Assembly (NCBI GenBank): GCA_964585245.1
Contig: CAZPCV010000035.1
Span: 1-14,356, forward strand
Length of the DNA stretch: 14,356 bases
Direction: 5' to 3'
Source: CAZEDL01 sp964585245
Lineage (GTDB): Bacteria > Patescibacteriota > Patescibacteriia > Magasanikbacterales > GWA2-37-8
Both the position numbers and the translations under genes were made by a program. This document shows positions 1-5,212 of the stretch, piece by piece (the first letter of the stretch is position 1; each line of letters starts with the position of its first letter). The notes beneath the pieces were generated by a model. It searched no databases. It was not told the origin of the DNA and worked only from the letters and a program-made list of their open reading frames with translations.

Positions 1-1035
1 GGCCTCGGTGGCGGGCATGATGAACGTGAACAAACCCTCAACCAGATTTTGGTGGAAATGGATGGTTTTGAGCCGAATTTAGGCGTAATTGTAATGGCGG
101 CTACGAATCGGGCAGACGTGCTTGATCCGGCGCTCCTCCGGCCTGGCCGCTTTGATCGCCGAGTGACGATTGACTTGCCGGACATCAAAGATCGTGAAGA
201 AATTTTAGGCATTCATGCCAAAGGCAAGCCGCTCGCGCCTGGCGTATCTCTGCGTAAAATTGCCGAACGTACGCCTGGATTCTCGGGGGCGGATTTGGCC
301 AACATTTTGAACGAAGCGGCAATTCTTACTGTGCGCCGTGGCCTAAAAGTAGTGAGTGAAAATGAAATTTTGCCCAGCATTGAAAAAGTATTATTGGGGC
401 CCGAACGTAAGAGCCGGGTAATTTCGGATCGTGATAAAAAAATGACTGCGTATCACGAGGCGGGTCACGCCGTAGTAGGGCATTTGTTGCCACATTGTGA
501 TCCGGTACGTAAAGTATCGGTGATATCGCGCGGTTCGGCTGGCGGCTATACGCTCAAGATGCCGAATGAAGACAAACATTATCATACGCTGGCCCAATTC
601 CGTGATGATTTGGCGATGTCGCTCGGTGGCTATGTGATTGAAAAGATGATGTTTGGCGATGATAATGTATCTACTGGTCCTTCTAGCGATCTGCGTAACG
701 CGACCAAGCTCGCGCGCAGTATGGTAATGAGTTACGGTATGAGTGACGCACTCGGCGCCCGCACCTTTGGCGAACGGGAAGAGATGGTATTCTTGGGCCG
801 TGAAATTCATGAAGAGCGTGATTATAGCGATAAGACGGCAGAAATTATTGATGAAGAAATTAAACGCCTTATCAGCGAAGCGCAAAACCGGGCGAAAGAA
901 GTACTGGTAGCGAACAAAGAGAAGATTGAAGCTTTGGTAAAGGCCCTTATGGAAAAAGAAACGGTAGAGCAAGAAGAAATTATTGCAATTTTGGGGCAAG
1001 GAGCGCATACGACGCGAGTAGACCAAAAGATTTAA
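1..1035 (+). CDS. ftsH: ATP-dependent zinc metalloprotease FtsH, 3' part (5' end outside window)
   Basis: FtsH is a membrane-anchored AAA+ protease that unfolds and degrades membrane and regulatory proteins. The reading frame is open from base 1, so the transmembrane N-terminus, Walker A and Walker B lie to the left. The visible 344 residues open with the second region of homology (GHDEREQTLNQ, then AATNRADVLDPALLRPGRFDR, which carries the arginine fingers) and continue through the AAA lid. The M41 protease domain follows, with the zinc motif HEAGH at fragment residues 152-156 and the third ligand Asp near residue 230 (GPSSDLRNATKLAR). That spacing is normal for the family. A helical acidic/basic C-terminus ends the protein. 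The stop is TAA and a terminator follows within 50 bases, so this is the last gene of its transcript. I see nothing broken in the visible part. Confidence 0.97.
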   Translation, partial: GLGGGHDEREQTLNQILVEMDGFEPNLGVIVMAATNRADVLDPALLRPGRFDRRVTIDLPDIKDREEILGIHAKGKPLAPGVSLRKIAERTPGFSGADLANILNEAAILTVRRGLKVVSENEILPSIEKVLLGPERKSRVISDRDKKMTAYHEAGHAVVGHLLPHCDPVRKVSVISRGSAGGYTLKMPNEDKHYHTLAQFRDDLAMSLGGYVIEKMMFGDDNVSTGPSSDLRNATKLARSMVMSYGMSDALGARTFGEREEMVFLGREIHEERDYSDKTAEIIDEEIKRLISEAQNRAKEVLVANKEKIEALVKALMEKETVEQEEIIAILGQGAHTTRVDQKI

Positions 1036-1082
1036 TTTTCTTGACAAGGATAGAACGACAAGCTAAGTTATCAAAAAGTAAG

Positions 1083-1118
1083 AAAAGCGTGCGGTAAGTA
1101 AAACTGCGCGCTTTTTTT
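1083..1118 (+). terminator. Rho-independent terminator after ftsH
   Basis: A stem AAAAGCGTGCG (1083-1093) pairs with TGCGCGCTTTT (1105-1114), with two G-T wobbles, and runs into a T tract at 1112-1118. It ends the ftsH transcript. Confidence 0.8.
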
Positions 1119-1137
1119 AAAAATATTTTTCAGGAGT

Positions 1138-1174
1138 GCAGTGTCCGTCACGGTAGTCGTGATGGGTAGACACT
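1138..1174 (+). other. Inverted repeat / leader stem-loop upstream of small membrane protein
   Basis: AGTGTC (1140-1145) pairs with GACACT (1169-1174). Inside it GTCACG (1147-1152) pairs with CGTGAT (1158-1163), with one G-T wobble and a 5-nt loop. It lies 25 bases before the SD of the 81-aa ORF and would sit in that gene's 5' UTR. I do not recognise a riboswitch class. It could be a translational control element or simply part of the hairpin-rich island. Confidence 0.45.
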
Positions 1175-1208
1175 CTTGGAAATCAGGCCGTCAGTTTCGG
1201 AGGGCAAC

Positions 1209-1454
1209 ATGTGTCCAGAAAATCAGCGTCGAACAGGGCAAGTTTTTGCCACAGCAGCGTGGCTGGCGCTGTTGTGGGCGCTGGCTCAGCTCATTCTTGC
1301 CGCGGTGTACAACCAAGGCGAAGAGTTGGGCATGGGAGTAGACTCCGCCAAGCGCGGGGCTTGGTGGAGTTTCGTGGCCATTTTTTTGGCCATGGCGGGT
1401 TTTTCGCTTTGGGTATTAGCGGAGCGCAGGCTCCGCCAGAGCGAAAAGCGATGA
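1209..1454 (+). CDS. Small two-helix membrane protein, unknown function (81 aa)
   Basis: I do not recognise this protein. It has a short hydrophilic N-terminus (MCPENQRRTGQ), a first hydrophobic helix at about residues 12-34 (VFATAAWLALLWALAQLILA), a 20-residue polar loop with an acidic patch, a second helix at about 56-74 (WWSFVAIFLAMAGFSLWVLA) and a basic tail (ERRLRQSEKR). Two helices with a basic C-terminus predict both ends in the cytoplasm. I chose the ATG at 1209 over the in-frame ATG at 1176 because GGAGG at 1199-1203 is correctly placed before 1209, and residues added upstream look like translated leader. It stands alone between two terminators. Strong inverted repeats occur in its leader, within its last codons and just after its TGA stop. 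Strong SD use contrasts with the long genes in this window. Confidence 0.65.
   Translation: MCPENQRRTGQVFATAAWLALLWALAQLILAAVYNQGEELGMGVDSAKRGAWWSFVAIFLAMAGFSLWVLAERRLRQSEKR
1401..1447 (+). repeat. Nested inverted repeat at the 3' end of the small membrane gene
   Basis: TTTTCGCT (1401-1408) pairs with AGCGAAAA (1440-1447). Inside, GCGGAGC (1419-1425) pairs perfectly with GCTCCGC (1430-1436) around a 4-nt loop. The structure overlaps the last codons of the 81-aa ORF. It has no T tract on the plus strand, so it is not a standard terminator there. It could protect the mRNA 3' end. Confidence 0.6.
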
Positions 1455-1465
1455 TTTCCCGCTTT

Positions 1466-1505
1466 GCGGCCAGGTGCGTGAGTGCTTCACGTTTAGCCTG
1501 GCCGC
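1466..1505 (+). repeat. Long GC-rich stem-loop after the small membrane gene
   Basis: GCGGCCAGG (1466-1474) pairs perfectly with CCTGGCCGC (1497-1505). An inner stem CGTGA/TCACG (1477-1481, 1487-1491) closes the loop. No T tract follows. It lies 11 bases after the TGA stop. This is the main content of the gap between the small gene and the terminator at 1582. I see no further ORF of note there. Confidence 0.6.
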
Positions 1506-1581
1506 CTTCAATACAGCAAAAATCTTGGGAATAAGGTCTTTGGTGTAGTGAAGTCCGCCCTGTATGCTAGATAAAAATTAA

Positions 1582-1614
1582 CAAAAAACCACCTCTGTAG
1601 TAGGTGGTTTTTTG
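1582..1614 (+). terminator. Rho-independent terminator, symmetric
   Basis: A perfect 13-bp stem CAAAAAACCACCT (1582-1594) with AGGTGGTTTTTTG (1602-1614) and a 7-nt loop. A runs on the left and T runs on the right mean it can terminate in either direction. On the plus strand it ends the transcript of the 81-aa gene. On the minus strand it would end transcripts coming from the promoter at 1982-2010. Confidence 0.88.
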
Positions 1615-1621
1615 TCTTAGT

Positions 1622-1644
1622 TAGTTAAAAAATATTTTTAACTA
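1622..1644. repeat. AT-rich perfect inverted repeat
   Basis: TAGTTAAAAA (1622-1631) pairs with TTTTTAACTA (1635-1644) across a 3-nt loop. It lies next to the terminator at 1582-1614 and could act as a second, weaker stop for minus-strand transcripts. It could equally be a dyad protein-binding site. Confidence 0.5.
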
Positions 1645-1652
1645 TCGTGAGA

Positions 1653-1723
1653 GGGGGTCCAGAACTACTCTCCAATTTCCCACGAAAGTGGGGGAGAGTG
1701 ACCGGTCGGACCCGAAACCGGTC
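1653..1723 (-). ncRNA. Candidate structured RNA: nested hairpin with GAAA loop and possible pseudoknot
   Basis: Coordinates are plus-strand. CCCAC (1679-1683) and GTGGG (1688-1692) close a GAAA loop. The flanking ACTCTCC (1667-1673) and GGAGAGT (1693-1699) extend this to a 12-bp arm with a 5-nt bulge. GGGTCC (1655-1660) pairs with GGACCC (1708-1713). GACCGGT (1700-1706) pairs with ACCGGTC (1717-1723), and GGACCC lies in the loop of that hairpin, so the set can form a pseudoknot or two alternative folds. The strand is uncertain. I prefer minus because the nearest clear promoter (1982-2010) reads leftward, which makes this the 3' region of the 61-codon transcript. The GAAA tetraloop exists only if the plus strand is transcribed; the minus strand gives TTTC. 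No known family was recognised. Confidence 0.4.
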
Positions 1724-1908
1724 TAGAAAACGAGGCTGTCCTTGGAGGACAGTCTCACTCCCATTCCGCCCGGCTCAAGCCTGGCGAGCAAGTCGTTGTC
1801 GGGGGGCGATTCGTGGATCGCCTCCTCCTCTTCCTGATCGACCTCGAGGTCGATCAGTGTCAGCTCCCCCATCGACGACGGGGGAGTGGTTGTTGAAGAA
1901 GGCTGCAT
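1723..1908 (-). CDS. Small acidic protein or precursor-like peptide, unknown function (61 aa)
   Basis: I do not recognise this protein. It starts with a Ser/Thr/Pro-rich disordered stretch (MQPSSTTTPPSSMG), then an acidic segment with EEEE at residues 26-29, then LLARLEPGGMGVRL with a Gly-Gly at 47-48, and ends SSKDSLVF. By hand count it has 13 acidic and 3 Arg/Lys residues, and 47 of 61 codons end in G or C, unlike the mixed usage of the long genes. Support for it being real: AGGAGGG three bases before the ATG, a TTGACA-N17-TATACA promoter upstream, and a hairpin at its end. The Gly-Gly after an acidic leader recalls peptide precursors, but no modification or export gene is nearby, so this is only a possibility. 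The dense inverted repeats overlapping it could instead mean the RNA structure matters more than the peptide. Confidence 0.55.
   Translation of the reverse strand: MQPSSTTTPPSSMGELTLIDLEVDQEEEEAIHESPPDNDLLARLEPGGMGVRLSSKDSLVF
1732..1756 (-). terminator. Hairpin overlapping the 3' end of the 61-aa ORF, terminator-like on the minus strand
   Basis: GAGGCTGTCCT (1732-1742) pairs with AGGACAGTCTC (1746-1756) over a 3-nt loop, with one G-T pair. On the minus strand it is followed by GTTTTC and then the TAG stop. The T tract is short and the hairpin sits in coding sequence, so it may be a weak terminator or 3'-end protector rather than a full stop. Confidence 0.4.
1801..1886 (-). repeat. Three consecutive strong inverted repeats inside the 61-aa ORF
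   Basis: First, GGCGAT (1805-1810) with ATCGCC (1817-1822), extendable by flanking G/C tracts. Second, a perfect 24-bp palindrome at 1834-1857 (arms CTGATCGACC and GGTCGATCAG around TCGA). Third, CTCCCCC (1864-1870) with GGGGGAG (1880-1886). Together with the hairpins at 1653-1756, most of the unit can be base-paired. Confidence 0.65.
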
Positions 1909-1911
1909 GTT

Positions 1912-1960
1912 CCCTCCTTTCGATCAAAGCTGTATTTTACAGATCTTATCGAAAAGAGGG
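1912..1960 (-). promoter_or_regulatory. SD-sequestering hairpin in the 5' UTR of the 61-aa gene
   Basis: On the minus-strand RNA, CCCTCTTTTCGAT (complement of 1948-1960) pairs over 13 bp, one of them G-U, with ATCGAAAGGAGGG (complement of 1912-1924), which contains the entire SD. An inner stem CTGTA/TACAG (1938-1942 with 1930-1934) and a short CTT/AAG stem extend the arm. The ATG at 1908 lies just outside. Translation would need this stem to open, by temperature, ligand, trans-acting RNA or protein. A competing 7-bp pairing (1924-1930 with 1960-1966) could give a second state. The pairing is directly visible; the regulatory role is inferred. Confidence 0.65.
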
Positions 1961-1981
1961 CTTTGAAAAGAGCAACACTCA

Positions 1982-2010
1982 TGTATATCAAAAAAAACAA
2001 ATTGTGTCAA
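1982..2010 (-). promoter_or_regulatory. Sigma70-type promoter reading leftward
   Basis: On the minus strand, TTGACA (complement of 2005-2010), a 17-bp spacer and TATACA (complement of 1982-1987). The -35 is perfect and the -10 is five of six. Transcription would start near 1975, giving a leader of about 65 nt that contains the SD-sequestering hairpin. Confidence 0.75.
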
Positions 2011-2103
2011 TACGTTTACCCACTTAATTTGCAGTCCATACTTTTTTCCTTCAGTTCGTTTTGATTTTATAATTCTAGTAGTAGTGTCCAAAACGTTTGC
2101 ACG

Positions 2104-2157
2104 TAACCACACTGCCCCAGGCGAACCGTTTCGTTTATGTCCCTATTCATGTGGTTA
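2104..2157. repeat. Widely spaced 8-bp inverted repeat
   Basis: TAACCACA (2104-2111) and TGTGGTTA (2150-2157) are perfect complements 38 bases apart. They lie in the intergenic region between the minus-strand promoter and the plus-strand promoter at 2242-2250. They could be a pair of regulator half-sites or chance. Confidence 0.3.
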
Positions 2158-2161
2158 GTAT

Positions 2162-2187
2162 GATAATTTATTAAGATAATTTATTAA
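2162..2187. repeat. Perfect 13-bp tandem direct repeat
   Basis: GATAATTTATTAA occurs at 2162-2174 and immediately again at 2175-2187. It is AT-only apart from the first G of each unit. It sits about 60 bp upstream of the promoter of the membrane-protein/pilB unit, so it may be an upstream activating or operator site or a slippage product. The rest of 2011-2240 holds no gene I can support. Confidence 0.7.
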
Positions 2188-2241
2188 TTATATAATTTTA
2201 ACTTACTGTCAACATAATTGAATGCTAGATTTATTATTTTA

Positions 2242-2250
2242 TGCTATAAT
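2242..2250 (+). promoter_or_regulatory. Extended -10 promoter for the membrane protein / pilB unit
   Basis: TGCTATAAT matches the extended -10 element exactly. No good -35 is found at 16-18 bp. The nearly identical TGCTATACT precedes the gene at 5213. Transcription would start near 2257, giving a leader of about 126 nt that opens with a hairpin (GCAAAAA near 2260 pairing with TTTTTTGC ending 2291, inner GAAAT/ATTTC). Confidence 0.6.
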
Positions 2251-2382
2251 CACCAGCAAGCAAAAAGCGAAATAATTATTTCATTTTTTGCGAGCGCCTT
2301 GATTATATACTCGAAACCCATTTTTAATTTAGTTGTATTTGGGTATATACTAACTCTGCTTACTTCTTCTAAATTTTTTCGT

Positions 2383-3357
2383 ATGAGCGAACCCCGCTAT
2401 AGTGAAGCTATTACCAATGCGTGGCATTTGGTCTGGCATAACAAAGTGTTGTGGGTATTTGGGTTATTATCGCTCTTGCTCGGGCAGTTTGGGCTCAATA
2501 ATTTTATCGGGCAGCTGGTAGCGCTCGGGAGTGCGACCGATGTTACCGATGCGCCGTGGTGGAGCTGGCCCGCTACCTGGCCGATGATTCACATCGGCAC
2601 TGCGGCTGACGCACTCATCTTTAGCTGGATTTTGGTAATTGTGGTGGCGGTTGGTATGTTGTGCGTGGCTGCCGCTGTGTTGTCGCAGGGGGCGCTTATC
2701 GTCGCGGCGGCGGATTATTTCAAAAACAGTACTCGTCTGAATTTGCACAAGGCCTGGCGCAAGGGGGTGCGTCATTTCTGGCGTTTGCTAGCGCTCAATT
2801 TGACCCAGAAATTGTTATTAGCAGGCATATTGGTGGGAGTAATCATGGTTACGCGCGCCATCAATGCCGAATCGTTCCTGGGTTTTATCGCTGTCGTTTT
2901 GGTGTTGGGCATCGCCACGCTTCTTGCCCTCGTCGTGTCGGCTATCACGATTTATGCTACCGGCTACGTAGTAGAATTTGAACAGCGGTTTTTCCCGGCC
3001 CTGTGGCACGGGGCGCAACTTTTTGATGGTCATTTATTAGTTTCGTTAGAATTAAGCGTGTTATTGCTCGCGTGTAACGCACTTTTGGTGGGAGCGATTG
3101 TGATCGGTTCGTTTGTGGTTGTGATCCCGTCTGCGATTCTGTGGATTACAGCCGGGCTTAGCGGGCATCTGGGATTGTTATCGGTGGGATTCGTGATCGC
3201 GTTTTTCTTGTTTTTGTTAATCATCATAATTTGTGGAGCGCTCTTTAACGCCTTCACTACCAGCGCCTGGATGTTTTTGTTTATGCGCATGCATCATACC
3301 GGTTTCAAGAGTCGGGTGTGGTATTGGCTAGAACGAGTAGTGAGAAAAGAAGTGTAG
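2383..3357 (+). CDS. Multi-pass integral membrane protein, unknown function (324 aa)
   Basis: A strongly hydrophobic protein with about six membrane segments, in order: residues 20-36 (VLWVFGLLSLLLGQFG), 79-103 (LIFSWILVIVVAVGMLCVAAAV), 138-157, 166-195 (two short helices or one long one), 219-262, and 268-300 (LGLLSVGFVIAFFLFLLIII). It opens with a short cytoplasmic SEPRYSEAITNAWHLVWHNKVLW helix, a pattern seen in conserved CPR membrane proteins whose helices carry an N-terminal Trp-rich entry. It ends with a basic RVWYWLERVVRKEV tail. The frame is open upstream to 2218, but those residues are translated AT-rich leader and would overlap the promoter, so ATG 2383 is preferred. There is no SD. 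It ends 18 bases before the PilB-like ATPase, so the two are probably cotranscribed. A role with the ATPase is possible but not shown; it does not look like PilC. Confidence 0.75.
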   Translation: MSEPRYSEAITNAWHLVWHNKVLWVFGLLSLLLGQFGLNNFIGQLVALGSATDVTDAPWWSWPATWPMIHIGTAADALIFSWILVIVVAVGMLCVAAAVLSQGALIVAAADYFKNSTRLNLHKAWRKGVRHFWRLLALNLTQKLLLAGILVGVIMVTRAINAESFLGFIAVVLVLGIATLLALVVSAITIYATGYVVEFEQRFFPALWHGAQLFDGHLLVSLELSVLLLACNALLVGAIVIGSFVVVIPSAILWITAGLSGHLGLLSVGFVIAFFLFLLIIIICGALFNAFTTSAWMFLFMRMHHTGFKSRVWYWLERVVRKEV

Positions 3358-3375
3358 TTTTTTGAATTGAATTGT

Positions 3376-5115
3376 ATGTCCGATCTTCCGTCGATTGCAG
3401 ATTTAATGAAAAAAAAGCCCAGCCCTGTGGGAATGGCCGCTTCTTCGGCTAAACCTAGCGTGGCTGATTTGAATAGTGTCACCACGAAATTTTCCGACAA
3501 GATGCAGGAGATAAAAATTAAAGAGCGGGAAATGGCCGTGGCCGCGCAAGCGCAGGCGCTGGGATTGCCGTATATTGATCTGAAAATTTTTCCAGTCTCA
3601 TCAGAAGCACTCCGGGTAGTGCCCGAGGAGCAGGCGCGCGAATTAGGGGTGGTTTGTTTTTTTTATAATAGCGAGGAACTTCGCCTGGCGGCTTTGAATA
3701 TAACGCCCGAAATTGAAGCGTTGATGCCGGATTTGGCGCCGCGATTTCATGCCCGCGTGGGGCTTTATCTGATTTCGGAATACAGCTTCGAGCGTGTTTT
3801 GAAATTGTATGCGACACTGCCGATTGTTCGGCCGGTCACGAAAGATATTATTATTTCTGATGAGGAGCTGAATAAATATTCGGCCGTGGTAGACAACTTA
3901 AATAGTTTGCAGGAGCAGTTTAAAAATGTGTCCATTACCGATATTTTGTCGCTGATGGTTGGCTCGGCTTTGAAGGTGAATTCGTCGGATATGCATATCG
4001 AGGCCGAAGAAAAGGGTGTGGCTGTGCGCTATCGAATTGACGGTATTTTGCATGATGTGGCCACGCTGCCGCGTGATCAGTGGAAACGGTTCGTATCGCG
4101 CATCAAACTCTTGGCCGCGTTAAAAATTAATGTCACTGATCGCCCTCAAGACGGACGTGTGACGATTGCGTTGTCGAGTGGCAACCTGGACGTGCGTGTG
4201 TCTACACTCCCGACTACGTATGGTGAATCGGTCGTAATGCGTATTTTGCATAGCGGCAGCAAAGGCGTGACATTTGATGAATTGGGGTTACTTGGTGCTA
4301 GTTATGAACGTCTCAAGCACGAAATTACCCGCCCGAACGGTATGATTATTACGACTGGGCCGACTGGGTCTGGTAAGACGACTACGCTCTATGCGATTTT
4401 GCGCACACTCAATAAACCGGGTGTTAATATTATTACTCTCGAAGACCCGGTAGAAATCAAAATGGAAGGGATTAATCAAAGCCAGGTAGACGACAGTCGT
4501 GATTATAGTTTTGCCAAAGGCCTCAAAAGTATTTTGCGCCAAGACCCTGATATCTGTATGGTCGGTGAAATCCGCGACCTCGAAACCGCCGAAACCGCGA
4601 TCCAGATGGCACTCACTGGTCACCTGATGCTCTCGACCATTCATACCAATAGCGCGGCTGGCGCGATCCCACGGTTTTTATCGATGGGAGTGAAGCCGTT
4701 TTTATTGGCTCCGTCGCTTAATTCGGTGATTGGCCAGCGCCTGGTACGGCGTATTTGTGAACACTGTAAAGAAGAAACAACTCTGCAGCCAGATGTGTTA
4801 GAACATGCGCGTAAAGTGTTGGAATCGTTGCCGGAAGCGGATAAAAAACAGGTTGATTTTAGTAATCTTCGTTTCTATAAGGGCAACGGTTGTGATGCCT
4901 GCAGCGGCCTGGGGTATAAAGGGCGCATTGGTATTTATGAAATTTTCGTCATGAACAAAGATATGGAGCAAGTTATTTTGAGCAATGAAATTTCTGAATA
5001 CAAAATTCAGGACATCGCGGTGAAAAATGGCATGACCACGATGGCGCAAGACGGTATTTTGAAAGCGTTGAATCAGCTCACAACCGTAGAAGAGGTGTTC
5101 CGCGTGGCGGAATAA
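3376..5115 (+). CDS. pilB: Type IV pilus assembly / type II secretion ATPase, PilB/GspE family (579 aa)
   Basis: This family forms a cytoplasmic hexamer that hydrolyses ATP to drive pilus extension or pseudopilus assembly. After a 60-residue low-complexity N-terminus comes an MshEN-like N-domain (LGLPYIDLKIFPVSSEALRVVPEEQAREL). The ATPase core follows: SSDMHIEAEEKGVAVRYRIDG, Walker A GPTGSGKTTT from residue 328, the Asp box ITLEDPVE, Walker B LRQDPDICMVGEIRDLETAE and the His box LMLSTIHTNSA. A tetracysteine zinc site uses C461/C464 and C506/C509 (CEHC and CDACSGLGYKGRIGIYEIF). Length is normal. The ATG at 3376 is preferred to an in-frame TTG at 3367; neither has an SD. No pilC, pilT, pilin or prepilin peptidase gene is in the window, so the other pilus parts must be elsewhere. 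PilB is more likely than GspE because CPR genomes commonly carry type IV pili. Confidence 0.92.
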   Translation: MSDLPSIADLMKKKPSPVGMAASSAKPSVADLNSVTTKFSDKMQEIKIKEREMAVAAQAQALGLPYIDLKIFPVSSEALRVVPEEQARELGVVCFFYNSEELRLAALNITPEIEALMPDLAPRFHARVGLYLISEYSFERVLKLYATLPIVRPVTKDIIISDEELNKYSAVVDNLNSLQEQFKNVSITDILSLMVGSALKVNSSDMHIEAEEKGVAVRYRIDGILHDVATLPRDQWKRFVSRIKLLAALKINVTDRPQDGRVTIALSSGNLDVRVSTLPTTYGESVVMRILHSGSKGVTFDELGLLGASYERLKHEITRPNGMIITTGPTGSGKTTTLYAILRTLNKPGVNIITLEDPVEIKMEGINQSQVDDSRDYSFAKGLKSILRQDPDICMVGEIRDLETAETAIQMALTGHLMLSTIHTNSAAGAIPRFLSMGVKPFLLAPSLNSVIGQRLVRRICEHCKEETTLQPDVLEHARKVLESLPEADKKQVDFSNLRFYKGNGCDACSGLGYKGRIGIYEIFVMNKDMEQVILSNEISEYKIQDIAVKNGMTTMAQDGILKALNQLTTVEEVFRVAE

Positions 5116-5166
5116 GTATGCTGTGTAAAAAGTTGTTCACTTTATTTTCTGCTTTTTGTCATTTTG

Positions 5167-5175
5167 TGCTATACT
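5167..5175 (+). promoter_or_regulatory. Extended -10 promoter for the baseplate-J-like gene
   Basis: TGCTATACT sits 38 bases before the ATG at 5213, within TTTTGTGCTATACTAGCAGC. It closely matches the promoter at 2242-2250 in both core and flanks. There is no convincing -35. No terminator is visible after the ATPase gene, so read-through from upstream is also likely. Confidence 0.6.
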
Positions 5176-5212
5176 AGCAGCGCTTAACATTTCTTCTAAT
5201 TAATTTTACGTT

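Noticed and set aside
1041..1069. Promoter TTGACA-N17-TAAGTT after ftsH
   Set aside because: The -35 is perfect but the -10 is poor, and a transcript starting near 1076 would meet the terminator at 1083 at once.
1141..1341. GTG-started ORF preceded by AGGAG at 1132-1136
   Set aside because: The SD is reasonable, but the product is a Trp/Arg/Cys-rich string without helices. The overlapping +3 frame gives a clean two-helix protein with its own SD.
1452..1454. TGA recoding as in Gracilibacteria/SR1
   Set aside because: Only one short gene ends in TGA and the long genes contain no in-frame TGA, so the standard code explains everything.
1120..1900. Known structured RNA (RNase P RNA, tmRNA, SRP RNA, common riboswitches)
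   Set aside because: I could not find their diagnostic conserved stretches on either strand by eye. A covariance-model search would settle it.
1723..1908. Pup- or UBact-like protein modifier
   Set aside because: It is small and acidic, but the Gly-Gly is 13 residues from the end and the C-terminus is LVF, not the Gly-Glu/Gln needed for ligation. No ligase or proteasome gene is nearby.
1647..2027. Plus-strand 126-aa open frame across the hairpin island
   Set aside because: It is Arg/Pro-rich with no SD or family resemblance and runs antisense to the SD-led ORF. It looks like a shadow of GC-rich inverted repeats.
2185..2212. Second minus-strand promoter starting at TTGACA (2207-2212)
   Set aside because: The only good -10 hexamer (TATAAT) is 14 bp away, which is too close; at 16-18 bp the match is poor.
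2218..2382. 55-residue N-terminal extension of the membrane protein
   Set aside because: It starts at TTG, overlaps the -10 promoter at 2242-2250 and reads as translated AT-rich leader.
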